This document shows, piece after piece, positions 18,275 through 26,143 of a stretch of 41,301 nt of DNA. Under the pieces are notes generated by a model. The model was given only the letters and a program-made list of their open reading frames with translations. It made no database searches and was not told the origin of the DNA. Location: contig QKAK01000120.1 of the NCBI GenBank assembly GCA_003247225.1, positions 1 to 41,301 on the forward strand, read 5' to 3'. The position numbers and the translations under genes were made by a program. This DNA comes from Spirochaetota bacterium. GTDB taxonomy: Bacteria > Spirochaetota > Spirochaetia > Treponematales > UBA12059. Every line of letters starts with the position of its first letter. Within the stretch, counting starts at the first letter, position 1.

Positions 18275-19678
18275 CTACGCCGACGCCGCCGACATCCACC
18301 TGGCCCAGTGCGGCGGCACCTCGACGGCGAGCCTTCCTCCAAGGCTCTCGGAGCGGTATCCGTCGTCGAGGAGGTCGACGATAGGCCCGTCGGAGAGGCC
18401 GGCCGGCAGCTCCAGGCGCACGGGCTCCGGGGACGCGTTCACCGCGACCGCGACGGCGTCGCCGCCGGCCCGCCGCTCGAACGCGAGGTGCAGGCTCCCG
18501 ACGGATAGGCGGCGGTAGGAGCCCAGCCGGAGCGCCGGCGAGCGGCGCCGGGCCGCCGAGAATCGTCCTATCGCGGCCGCCAGGTCCGGCTGCGGCGCGG
18601 CGGAGGCCAGGGCGGCCGGGTCGATGGCCGGGCGGAGCGGCCCGTCGTCGCCCCCGGCCTTCCTGCCGCGGACGCCGTACTCGCTGCCGTAGTAGACCGA
18701 CGGGCAGCCGGGCATAGAGAACAGCAGGGCGTACAGCGGGTAGAGCCCGGCCGGGTCGCGTACGAGGCTCGCCACGCGGTCGACGTCGTGGTTGTCGGCG
18801 AACGAGTACAGGGCCCGGCCGCGGCACAGGCCGGCCCCGGACCAGGTTCCGGGCGCAGCCGGGCCGGCGGACGGCTCGGAGAACAGCCGGTCGAGCGTCC
18901 ACGCGATCTCGTGGAAGTTGCGGTCGTTGTAGCTCGACCATAGGCCCTTGTAGGCCTCGTAGTCGGTCACCGCGTCCAGCCCGCCCTCGCGCAGTATCGG
19001 CTCGTAGTCGTCGCCGCGGACTACCTCGCCTATCAGGCGGAAGCCGGGCCTCGCAGCCCCGCAGCGCCGGCCGAGCTCGGCCATGAAGGCGCGGTCGAGG
19101 CAGTCGGCCGCGTCGAGCCTGAGCCCGGCGACGCCGTACTCGTCGATCCAGCGCAGCGCGGCGCCTATCAGGTACTCGCGGACCTCGGGCAGGCCGGTGT
19201 CGAGGCGGACCAGGTCGAAGTGGCCCTTCCAGCCGTCGTAGCGGAACGGCAGGCCGCCGGGCCCGGGGCCGGACGGGTCGTAACCGGCTATCCAGCGCGC
19301 GTACGGCGAGGCGGCGCCCTTCTCGACGACGTCGCGCACGAAGGGGTGGCCGCGGCCGACGTGGTTGAACACCGCGTCGAGGTACAGCCCTATCCCGCGC
19401 GAGGCCAAGGCCCGGGAAGCCTCGGCCAGGTCGCCGTTGTCGCCGAGCCGCCTATCGACCGTCAGGTAGTCGAGCGTGTCGTAGCCGTGGCTCTCCGACT
19501 GGAATACCGGCCCGAGGTACAGCGCGTCGGCGCCGACCCGCTCCATCGCCGGGATCCAGTCGGCCAGCCGGCGCAGCCGCGGCTCGGGACGCGAGACGCC
19601 GTCGTTGCGCCTCGGCGCCCCGAACGCCCCGAGCGGATAGATATGGTAGAAAACGTCGTCGAGCGGCGAATGGTCCAT
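18275..19678 (-). CDS. GH13 alpha-amylase family glycosidase
   Basis: A 467-aa enzyme of glycoside hydrolase family 13 acting on alpha-glucans. The four conserved regions are present: DAVFNHVG (101-108), GLRLDAADC with nucleophile D189, LIGEVV with acid/base E218, and FADNHD with stabiliser D298. The (beta/alpha)8 barrel runs to about 370, followed by a beta C-terminal domain ending PPHWARWMSAASA. There is no signal peptide, so it should be cytoplasmic and act on imported maltodextrin or glycogen. The start ATG (19678) follows an AAAGGAAAG ribosome site. The tetR gene ends 13 bases upstream on the same strand, so the two form an operon controlled by that repressor. Confidence 0.9.
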   Translation of the reverse strand: MDHSPLDDVFYHIYPLGAFGAPRRNDGVSRPEPRLRRLADWIPAMERVGADALYLGPVFQSESHGYDTLDYLTVDRRLGDNGDLAEASRALASRGIGLYLDAVFNHVGRGHPFVRDVVEKGAASPYARWIAGYDPSGPGPGGLPFRYDGWKGHFDLVRLDTGLPEVREYLIGAALRWIDEYGVAGLRLDAADCLDRAFMAELGRRCGAARPGFRLIGEVVRGDDYEPILREGGLDAVTDYEAYKGLWSSYNDRNFHEIAWTLDRLFSEPSAGPAAPGTWSGAGLCRGRALYSFADNHDVDRVASLVRDPAGLYPLYALLFSMPGCPSVYYGSEYGVRGRKAGGDDGPLRPAIDPAALASAAPQPDLAAAIGRFSAARRRSPALRLGSYRRLSVGSLHLAFERRAGGDAVAVAVNASPEPVRLELPAGLSDGPIVDLLDDGYRSESLGGRLAVEVPPHWARWMSAASA

Positions 19679-19690
19679 GGTAGCTTTCCT

Positions 19691-20272
19691 TTACGAGAAG
19701 ATCCCGTGCATGTAGTAGTGAACGGCGCGCCGGAGGAAGCCCTCGTCCGGGTCGAGGTCGCCGGCTAGGAACAGGCTTACGTACGCGTCGGCGGCGCCGA
19801 TGAACGACGCGGCGTACGGCGTCGCGCGGCCGGCCATGTTGCCGTGCTCCAGCGCGGCCGCCTCGAAGACGGCCGCTATCGTCGCGTACAGAGCCTCCAG
19901 GTACGGCCTGGCCACGCGGTAGCGCTCGCTCGACGGCGGGCAGAAGGCCGACGACAGCCGTATCCGCGCGAAATCCGGGTCGTCGCGCGCCGCGTCGACG
20001 AAGGCCCCGATCGTCGACAGCAGGACCCCGGCGAGATCGCCGCGCCTGTTCCCCGGATACGCGGCGGCGGCCGCCACCCTGCCGTTGAAGCCGCCGAAGC
20101 GCCCCTCGAACAAGGCCGCCAGCAGGCCTGCCTTGCTGCCGAAGTGGTAGTACAGCGTCGGCTTGGTTATACCCGACGAATCGCATAGCTCCTGGACGCC
20201 GACCGCCTCGTATCCGCGGGCGGCGAACGCGGCCGCGGCGACCTCCAGTATCCTGTCCCTCGTCGTTTCCAT
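19691..20272 (-). CDS. TetR family transcriptional regulator
   Basis: A 193-aa TetR-type repressor. The N-terminal DNA-binding domain has the usual pattern: RDRILEVAAAAFAARGYEA, then a helix-turn-helix VGVQELCDSSGITKPTLYYH followed by FGSKAGLLAAL. The C-terminal ligand-binding domain (about 60-193) is all helical and not diagnostic. It is the first gene of a two-gene unit with the GH13 amylase. A perfect dyad operator lies between its own -35 and -10 boxes, so it is almost certainly self-repressed. The predicted start of transcription is at the ATG, so the mRNA is probably leaderless. The divergent nqr promoter is 23 bp from the operator and may or may not be affected. Confidence 0.93.
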   Translation of the reverse strand: METTRDRILEVAAAAFAARGYEAVGVQELCDSSGITKPTLYYHFGSKAGLLAALFEGRFGGFNGRVAAAAAYPGNRRGDLAGVLLSTIGAFVDAARDDPDFARIRLSSAFCPPSSERYRVARPYLEALYATIAAVFEAAALEHGNMAGRATPYAASFIGAADAYVSLFLAGDLDPDEGFLRRAVHYYMHGIFS

Positions 20273-20278
20273 GCTACG

Positions 20279-20307
20279 ACTATATACCGTTCGGTATATT
20301 ACAGCAA
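20279..20307 (-). promoter_or_regulatory. tetR promoter with overlapping operator
   Basis: On the minus strand TTGCTG (20302-20307), 17 bases, TATAGT (20279-20284), six bases, then the ATG at 20272. The perfect dyad ATATACCG-TT-CGGTATAT (20282-20299) fills the spacer and enters the -10 box, the usual position for a TetR self-repression operator. Confidence 0.8.
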
Positions 20308-20321
20308 GACCTCGAAAACCA

Positions 20322-20350
20322 TTGGCGGAATATGCCTCCGCGTCTATACT
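20322..20350 (+). promoter_or_regulatory. promoter of the nqr operon
   Basis: TTGGCG (20322-20327), a 17-bp spacer and TATACT (20345-20350). Predicted start about 20357, giving a leader of about 55 nt that contains the ribosome site GAGGAG at about 20400-20405. Confidence 0.65.
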
Positions 20351-20412
20351 GATAACCTCGGGGGGCGAAGGCGCTCCCCGGAACGGATCGCGCGCTAACG
20401 AGGAGACGATAC

Positions 20413-21366
20413 GTGTTCCAGAAACAACCTATGATGCGCAGAGTGCTCTACGCGCTCGCGCCGATAACGGCCTTCGCGATATGGCTGTACGGCCCACGCG
20501 TCCTGGCGACCCTGGCCGTGAGCCTCGGCGTAGGCGTCCTGGTCGAGTACCTGTTCGAGAAACGCAGGGGCGGCAAGGTCAGCGAGGCGGTGCTGGTGAC
20601 GGGCACCCTGTTCGCGCTGTCGATGCCGCCGGCGGCGCCGCTATGGATAGTCGCCATAGGCATCGCCTTCGCCGTGTTCATGGCCAAGGAGGTCTACGGC
20701 GGGTTCGGCCGCAACGTGTTCAACCCGGCCATAGCCGGTCGCCTGTTCGTGTACATCTCGTTCGCCGGCGCGCTCGGCGGCTCGTTCTTCGAGCCGGGCG
20801 GCTTCGGCGCGGCGGCCGGTAGCCTGTTCGGCCGTCCCGACGCCCTGTCGGCGGCCACGCCGCTGGCGATGATGCGCTCCGGCGGTTCCGTGCCGACGAT
20901 AGACCTGCTGCTCGGCGCGAGATCGGGAGCGATCGGCGAGTCGAGCGTCGCGCTGATCGCCGCCGCCGCGGTCTACCTGATCGCGACGAAGACGGCGCAG
21001 TGGCGCCTCGTCCTATCGACGCTGCTCGGCGGCGCGCTTGTCGCAGTCGGCCTGTACGTCGCGGGCGTCGCGCGGGCGCTGCCGCCGGAGAGCCTCCTCG
21101 CGGGCAGCTTCCTGTTCGTCGCGGTGTTCATGGCGACGGACCCGGTCTCGGCGCCGAAGAAGAAGCCGGCCCAGTGGGCCTACGGGCTCCTGATCGGCGC
21201 CGCGGTCATCGTCATCCGCAGCTTCAGCCTGTTCCCCGAGGGCACCAGCTTCGCCCTGCTCCTGGGCAATACCTTCGCGAGCCTATTCGAGCGCGTCGCC
21301 GCCGACGCCGCGAAGCGCAAGGCCGCCAAGGCCGCGCCGGCGACCGCCGGGGAGGCTAAGCCATGA
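20413..21366 (+). CDS. nqrB: Na+-translocating NADH:quinone reductase subunit B
   Basis: A 317-aa polytopic membrane subunit of Na+-NQR. Family landmarks are VTGTLFALSMPPAAPLW, the GGFGRNVFNPAIAGR loop and DALSAATPLAMM, where Thr149 of the S-x-A-T motif should carry covalent FMN. It is about 100 residues shorter than proteobacterial NqrB and closer in length to RnfD, but the gene set (nqrF present, no rnfB or rnfC) marks the complex as NQR. The start is a GTG at 20413, eight bases after GAGGAG. It is the first gene of nqrBCDEF; nqrA, normally the first gene, is missing from this locus. Confidence 0.88.
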   Translation: MFQKQPMMRRVLYALAPITAFAIWLYGPRVLATLAVSLGVGVLVEYLFEKRRGGKVSEAVLVTGTLFALSMPPAAPLWIVAIGIAFAVFMAKEVYGGFGRNVFNPAIAGRLFVYISFAGALGGSFFEPGGFGAAAGSLFGRPDALSAATPLAMMRSGGSVPTIDLLLGARSGAIGESSVALIAAAAVYLIATKTAQWRLVLSTLLGGALVAVGLYVAGVARALPPESLLAGSFLFVAVFMATDPVSAPKKKPAQWAYGLLIGAAVIVIRSFSLFPEGTSFALLLGNTFASLFERVAADAAKRKAAKAAPATAGEAKP

Positions 21367-21980
21367 AGAAGGATTCGATGCTCTACGTGGTGCTATTCAC
21401 CTTCGTCGTCTGCGCGGTCTTCACGCTCGTGCTCGCGATAGCCAACGAGGGCACCAAGGACCTGGTCGCGGCCAACGCCGAATTCGCGACCCAGTCGGCC
21501 GTGCTCGGCGCCCTCGGCGTCCCGTTCGACGGCAAGGCCGACGCGGCCGCCCGCTTCGCCGGCGCGGTCAGCCCGGGCCCGGACGGACCGCGTCGCTCGT
21601 GGACGGCCAGGGTAGACGGCGCCGACTACGTCGCCGTCGAGCAGGCCGGCCCCGGGCTCTGGGGCACGATCACCGTGATACTCGCGGCGACGCCCGACGG
21701 CGAGCGCGTACGCGGCGTCCGCGTCGTCTCGCAGAACGAGACCCCCGGCCTCGGCGGGCGCGTCGCCGAGCCGTGGTTCATCGGCCAGTACGAGGGCGAG
21801 CGGTCCCCGGGCGGGCGCGTCGGCATGAGGGCCGGCGCCGAGTCGTCCGGCGCCGCCGACCCGGACAAGGAGAACGGCCGCGTCGACGGCGTCTCGGGCG
21901 CCACGCGCACGAGCCAGTCGTTCGCGGCCATCGTCGACGCGGCCCTGGCCCGCGTCAAGGAAATCGGAGGCGAGCGATGA
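21363..21980 (+). CDS. nqrC: Na+-translocating NADH:quinone reductase subunit C
   Basis: A 205-aa subunit with one N-terminal membrane helix (7-26) and a periplasmic FMN-binding domain. The covalent flavin site is Thr181 in DGVSGATRTSQSF. The upstream ETPGLGGR motif is also typical of the family. It is shorter than the roughly 260-aa proteobacterial NqrC and about the size of RnfG. The ATG overlaps the stop of nqrB by four bases, so translation is coupled. FMN attachment needs an ApbE flavin transferase, which is not in this window. Confidence 0.88.
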   Translation: MKKDSMLYVVLFTFVVCAVFTLVLAIANEGTKDLVAANAEFATQSAVLGALGVPFDGKADAAARFAGAVSPGPDGPRRSWTARVDGADYVAVEQAGPGLWGTITVILAATPDGERVRGVRVVSQNETPGLGGRVAEPWFIGQYEGERSPGGRVGMRAGAESSGAADPDKENGRVDGVSGATRTSQSFAAIVDAALARVKEIGGER

Positions 21981-22603
21981 AGCCGTCGAAGGCCGTCGTC
22001 ATACTCAAGGACAATCTCTGGTCCAACAACCCCATATTCATCCAGATACTCGGCATCTGCTCGACCCTCGCCGTCACCAACAACCTGAGCAACACGCTCG
22101 TGATGACCGTCGGCGTCGCGCTGACGACGGCCTTCTCGAGCATGACGCTATCGGCGCTCAAGGGCCTGATACCGCGTAAGGTCAGGATGATCGTGCAGGT
22201 CGTCGTCATCTCGTTCTACGTGATCCTGATCGACATACTCCTGCGCGCCTACCTGCCTGAGGCATCCAGGCAGCTCGGGCCGTACGTCGGGCTGATCATC
22301 ACGAACTGCATCATCATGGGCCGCGCGGAGGCCTTCGCCCAGGCCAACCCGCCGTTCCTGTCGTTCTGGGACGGGCTGACGAGCGGCCTCGGCTACATGG
22401 CCGTGCTGATGGCCATCGCCGTCGTCCGCGAGCTCCTCGGCTTCGGCACCCTGTTCGGCCTGCGCGTCATGCCGGCCGGCTTCGTGCCCTGGACCATCAT
22501 GATCATGGCCCCGAGCGCGTTCTTCCTGGTCGCGATGGTCATGTGGTGGGCCAAGTCGATGCAGGCCGGGCGCCAGGCCGCCGGCAAGGAGGCTAAGAAA
22601 TGA
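21977..22603 (+). CDS. nqrD: Na+-translocating NADH:quinone reductase subunit D
   Basis: A 208-aa integral membrane subunit with about six helices. Landmarks are NNPIFIQILGICSTLAVTNN and ITNCIIMGRAEAFAQANPP; the conserved Cys residues of these two half-helices (one in each) bind the membrane iron-sulfur cluster shared with NqrE. The frame is open further upstream, but the ATG at 21977 overlaps the nqrC stop, has GGAGG eight bases before it and matches the family N-terminus (MKPSKAVVILKDNLWSNNP), so I start it there. Confidence 0.92.
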   Translation: MKPSKAVVILKDNLWSNNPIFIQILGICSTLAVTNNLSNTLVMTVGVALTTAFSSMTLSALKGLIPRKVRMIVQVVVISFYVILIDILLRAYLPEASRQLGPYVGLIITNCIIMGRAEAFAQANPPFLSFWDGLTSGLGYMAVLMAIAVVRELLGFGTLFGLRVMPAGFVPWTIMIMAPSAFFLVAMVMWWAKSMQAGRQAAGKEAKK

Positions 22604-23193
22604 CCCCGCTGATCAACCCGGTCACGCTGTTCTTCGCGTCGATCTTCACGAGCAACATCCTCCTTACGAACTTCCTCGGCATGTGCTCCTTCATATCGAT
22701 CTCGAAGGACTGGAAGAGCTCCTTCGGCCTCGGCATGGCGGTGACGGTCGTGATGACCATCACCGCGGCCGTCAGCTGGCTGGTGCTCGAGTACGTGATA
22801 GCGCCGCTCGGGCTCGAGTACCTGTCGTTCATCGTGTTCATCGTCGTCATCGCGGCGGTGGTGCAGATACTCGAGATGGTCATAGACCGCGCGAGCCCCG
22901 CGCTGTACATGAGCCTGGGCATCTTCCTGCCGCTGATCACGGTCAACTGCGCGATACTCGGCGCCATCCTGTTCATGCAGATCAGGCGCTACGGCTTCAT
23001 CCAGGCCGTGGCCTTCGGCGCCGGCTCCGGCTTAGGCTGGTGGCTGGCGATACTGCTGCTGGCGGCGATACGCGAGCGCACCGAGAAGAACCCGGTGCCG
23101 GCCGGCCTCAAGGGCCCCGGCATCACGATGATCACGATAGGCTTCATGGCGATGGCCTTCATCGGCTTCTCCGGCATGATAGCGGTACAGTAA
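22600..23193 (+). CDS. nqrE: Na+-translocating NADH:quinone reductase subunit E
   Basis: A 197-aa integral membrane partner of NqrD, about six helices. TSNILLTNFLGMCSFISIS and FLPLITVNCAILGAILFMQ carry the paired Cys that complete the intramembrane 2Fe-2S site with NqrD. Length matches the family (about 200 aa). The start overlaps the nqrD stop by four bases (ATGA). Together NqrD and NqrE connect the cytoplasmic ferredoxin domain of NqrF to the flavins on the periplasmic side. Confidence 0.92.
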   Translation: MTPLINPVTLFFASIFTSNILLTNFLGMCSFISISKDWKSSFGLGMAVTVVMTITAAVSWLVLEYVIAPLGLEYLSFIVFIVVIAAVVQILEMVIDRASPALYMSLGIFLPLITVNCAILGAILFMQIRRYGFIQAVAFGAGSGLGWWLAILLLAAIRERTEKNPVPAGLKGPGITMITIGFMAMAFIGFSGMIAVQ

Positions 23194-23203
23194 GGAGGCG
23201 GGC

Positions 23204-24325
23204 GTGAATCAGATCGTACTGGGGCCGCTCGTCGTCGCCGGCGCCGCGGCCGCGCTGGCCCTCGTCATCGCGCTGGTGGACCGCGTCGTCAACGACTACG
23301 GCGAGGTGACCATAGACGTCAACCACGGCAAGCGCGCCTATAAGGTCAGGGGCGGCTCGCCGCTCCTCGGCACGCTGGCGTCCCAGGGCGTATTCGTCCC
23401 GTCGGCCTGCGGCGGCCGAGGCTCCTGCGGCGCGTGCAAGGTGCGCGTGCTGTCGGACGTCGGGCCGGTGCTGCCCACCGAGACGCCGTACCTGTCGCCG
23501 CAGGAGCTGGCGAACGGCGTGCGCCTGTCCTGCCAGGTCAAGCTCAAGAAGGACATCGCGATAGAGCTGCCCGAGGAGCTGTTCAGCGTCAAGAAGTTCA
23601 AGGCGACGGTGGAGAGGCTCGACGACGTCACCTACGACATAAAGGACGCCGTATTCAGGCTCGACGAGCCCGCCGAGATATCGTTCACGAGCGGCCAGTA
23701 CGTCCAGCTCGTCGTACCGCCCTACGGCACCATCAAGGAGAGCGTCCAGCGCGCCTACTCGATGGCCTCGCGGCCGGGGGACTCGGGACGCGTCGAGCTG
23801 CTGATACGCCTGGTGCCCGGCGGCATCGCGACGACCTACGTGCATACCGCGCTCAAGGTCGGCGACCGGGTCGAGCTGGTCGGGCCGTTCGGCGACTTCA
23901 GGGTCCGCGACACCCCGGCCGCGATGGTCTGCGTCGCCGGAGGCTCGGGCATGGCCCCGTTCAAGAGCATGTTCTACGACATGCGCGAGCGCGACGCCTT
24001 CCCGGAGAAGGAGATATGGTACTTCTTCGGCGCTCGGTCGAGCCGCGACATGTTCTACCTCGACGAGCTGCGGCGCCTCGAGGCCGAATGGCCGCGCTTC
24101 CACTTCGTGCCGGCCCTCTCCGAGCCGGGCCCCGACGAAGGCTGGACCGGCGAGACCGGCCTGATCACCGACGTGCTCGAGCGCTATATCAAGGACAGGA
24201 TAGCCAAGGACAAGGGGCTCGAAGGCTACCTCTGCGGCAGCCCCGGCATGATCAACGCCTGCATAGCGGTGATGACCAGGAACGGCATCGCCGAGGGCGA
24301 CGTCTTCTACGACAAATTCGCCTGA
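23204..24325 (+). CDS. nqrF: Na+-translocating NADH:quinone reductase subunit F
   Basis: A 373-aa NADH-oxidising entry subunit. One membrane helix (about 4-26) is followed by a plant-type 2Fe-2S domain with ligands C69, C75, C78 (ACGGRGSCGACKV) and C110 (RLSCQ). The FAD domain has RAYSMAS and the NADH domain has VAGGSGMAPFKSM and LCGSPGMI. The C-terminus ends DVFYDKFA. Electrons go NADH to FAD to 2Fe-2S and then into NqrD/E. The start is a GTG at 23204 behind AAGGAGG. The presence of this subunit, rather than RnfB and RnfC, identifies the complex as NQR. Confidence 0.94.
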   Translation: MNQIVLGPLVVAGAAAALALVIALVDRVVNDYGEVTIDVNHGKRAYKVRGGSPLLGTLASQGVFVPSACGGRGSCGACKVRVLSDVGPVLPTETPYLSPQELANGVRLSCQVKLKKDIAIELPEELFSVKKFKATVERLDDVTYDIKDAVFRLDEPAEISFTSGQYVQLVVPPYGTIKESVQRAYSMASRPGDSGRVELLIRLVPGGIATTYVHTALKVGDRVELVGPFGDFRVRDTPAAMVCVAGGSGMAPFKSMFYDMRERDAFPEKEIWYFFGARSSRDMFYLDELRRLEAEWPRFHFVPALSEPGPDEGWTGETGLITDVLERYIKDRIAKDKGLEGYLCGSPGMINACIAVMTRNGIAEGDVFYDKFA

Positions 24326-24347
24326 TACGGCCACGCTTGGAGGGCAT

Positions 24348-24797
24348 ATGAAGAATACGACCGCGGAGAAGGAAGCGTACGAGCGCATGAAGCCGGGGGC
24401 GATCACGGTCCAGGGCTTCCTGGGGGACGACCGGCGCGCGCTCGCCGATATCATAGAGGCGGACCAGGAAGCCTGGAGGCGCGCCGGAGCCGACCCGGAC
24501 GAGGCCGCCGACTTCCTGGAGCGGCTCAAGTCGCTCGGCCAGAAGGGCCTCGGCGAGCCGACGAGCGTCGACGGCCGCTGGACCGTAACCGTCGGCGACG
24601 CGCGCGGGCTGCTGCCCTGCCCCTTCCACGACGGCGCCTTCCACAAGAACTCCATAGAGGCGGTCGACGGGACGAACGGCGCGCGCGTCGTATACTCGGA
24701 CCTGTCGATCCACCTCCTCAGGCGGCATCGCTTCTGCCAGGGCCTGGGCAGCCCGTTCAGGCTGGACCCCGAGGTAGTCGCCTCGATGATGCGATAG
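24348..24797 (+). CDS. unknown protein with Cys/His motifs, end of nqr operon
   Basis: A 149-aa soluble protein that I do not recognise. The N-terminal half is helical and charged (ALADIIEADQEAWRRAGA, EAADFLERLKSLGQKG). The C-terminal half has CPFHDGAFHKN (C91, H94, H99) and HLLRRHRFCQG, five Cys/His in a short span that could bind a metal. No signal peptide or membrane helix. It starts 22 bases after nqrF with a good GGAGG site, so it belongs to the nqr transcript. A role in Nqr assembly or cluster handling is a guess from position. The possible promoter of the next gene begins just downstream of it. Confidence 0.75.
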   Translation: MKNTTAEKEAYERMKPGAITVQGFLGDDRRALADIIEADQEAWRRAGADPDEAADFLERLKSLGQKGLGEPTSVDGRWTVTVGDARGLLPCPFHDGAFHKNSIEAVDGTNGARVVYSDLSIHLLRRHRFCQGLGSPFRLDPEVVASMMR

Positions 24798-24817
24798 GCG
24801 CCGGGCGCGACGCGCTA

Positions 24818-24847
24818 TTGCGCGATCGCGCCCGGCCGTTGCACAAT
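24818..24847 (+). promoter_or_regulatory. possible promoter of the YihY-cNMP gene
   Basis: TTGCGC (24818-24823), 18 bases, CACAAT (24842-24847), six bases, ATG at 24854. No Shine-Dalgarno is seen before that ATG. Predicts a leaderless mRNA. Confidence 0.4.
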
Positions 24848-24853
24848 GGCGCG

Positions 24854-26143
24854 ATGAGCGTATCACTGGGCCGTGGCATCAAGTCGTTCTCGCAGCGCGC
24901 CGTCTTCTCGTTCGAGCAGTTCTCGCGGCACGAGATGGCCAACCACGCCGCGGCGGGAGCCTACGCGTTCCTGCTGTCGGCCATCCCCGCGGTGCTCGTC
25001 ATACTGTTCGTCTCGTCGCGGATACTGGGGGCGATGGACCCGGAGATGATCTTCGGGGCGCTCGCGCCGTTCATCGACGCCTTCGGCGGCCGCGACGCCA
25101 TCGAGGACATCGTCTCGAAGCCGCTGGCCGGCTTCGCCGGGGCCTTCGGCGTCATCAACCTGCTCTGGGCGGCCAGGCTCTTCATCGTATCGATGCAGCG
25201 CGGCATGCGCATCGTCTATTCCGACACCATCAAGGCGAACCCGGTACGCGAGAACGTGCTCACCTTCGCCGTCGAGATCATCCTCATCATGGCCGTCGTG
25301 CTGATCATCTCCGCGAGCCAGGTGGCGCGCGCCGCGATAGAGGCGATGCAGTGGAAGCCGATGGCCAGGTTCCTCGGCCTGGCGGTCAAGTCGGGCGTGC
25401 ACGCGATACCGTTCCTGTCCCTCTGGGCGTTCGTCTTCCTCACGTACAAGAACGTGCCGCCGGCCAAGCCGCGCGGCGTCAACGCGGCCATAGGGTCGGC
25501 GTTCTGCATCGTCTCGTACGAGATACTCGGCCTCGCGCTCGGGCTGACGCTGAACACGGCGCGCTACGGCCTGCTGTACGGCATCCTCGGGAACCTCATC
25601 GTCGGGCTCATAAAGGTATACTTCTTCTTCTGGCTCTATTTCTTCTTCGCCGAGGTCTGCCACACGCTCGAGAATTTCGACGCGATGCTGTTCGCCAGGT
25701 TCCATCGGATAGCGCTGTCCGACAAACCGGCGAAGGGGCTCGACCGCTCGCTGTTCTCCAACCCGATCAGGCTGATCAGGCGCTACGCCAGGGAGTACCG
25801 CGCCGGCGAGGTCATCTTCGAGAGGGGCGACGAGGATCGGAGCGCCCTGTACCTCTACGAGGGCTCGGTCGAGATAGGCATCCCGGCCGCCGACGGGACG
25901 CCGGGCACGGTGCTCTCGACGGTCGACGAGGGCGAGCTATTCGGCGAGATGGCCGGGCTGCTCGAGGAACCGCGTTCGGCGCGGGCGGTCGCCAGGACGG
26001 ACTGCACCGTGTTCGTACTGCCGCCCGAGATGTTCGAGCGCTTCCTCGCCCAGGACGCCGGCGCGTCGCGAAGGCTCGTCGAGCTGATGGCCGCCAGGCT
26101 CAAGGCTAACAACGAGCGCGTCGCGAAGGCCGGCGACCTATGA
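24854..26143 (+). CDS. YihY/UPF0761 membrane protein fused to a cyclic-nucleotide-binding domain
   Basis: About 429 aa. The first 290 residues form a YihY (formerly 'ribonuclease BN') membrane domain with about six helices, including AGAYAFLLSAIPAVLVILF, the INLLWAARLFIVSMQRGM segment and a final YFFFWLYFFFAEVCH helix. Residues about 315-415 form a CRP-like cyclic-nucleotide-binding domain: FERGDEDRSALYLYEGSVEI, then the phosphate-binding cassette GELFGEMAGLLEEPRSARAV with the expected Glu and Arg. A membrane protein regulated by cAMP or cGMP is the natural inference. I prefer the ATG at 24854 (MSVSLGRG) over the upstream GC-rich extension. Its stop overlaps the next start (ATGA). Confidence 0.88.
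   Translation: MSVSLGRGIKSFSQRAVFSFEQFSRHEMANHAAAGAYAFLLSAIPAVLVILFVSSRILGAMDPEMIFGALAPFIDAFGGRDAIEDIVSKPLAGFAGAFGVINLLWAARLFIVSMQRGMRIVYSDTIKANPVRENVLTFAVEIILIMAVVLIISASQVARAAIEAMQWKPMARFLGLAVKSGVHAIPFLSLWAFVFLTYKNVPPAKPRGVNAAIGSAFCIVSYEILGLALGLTLNTARYGLLYGILGNLIVGLIKVYFFFWLYFFFAEVCHTLENFDAMLFARFHRIALSDKPAKGLDRSLFSNPIRLIRRYAREYRAGEVIFERGDEDRSALYLYEGSVEIGIPAADGTPGTVLSTVDEGELFGEMAGLLEEPRSARAVARTDCTVFVLPPEMFERFLAQDAGASRRLVELMAARLKANNERVAKAGDL

Noticed and set aside
16441-18342. 633-codon frame on the minus strand opposite the secA2-like gene
   Set aside because: Arg/Gly/Pro-rich shadow of SecA; no recognisable domain.
23159-24655. 498-codon open frame on the minus strand opposite nqrF
   Set aside because: Shadow of nqrF; low-complexity composition and no ribosome site, while nqrF motifs are complete.
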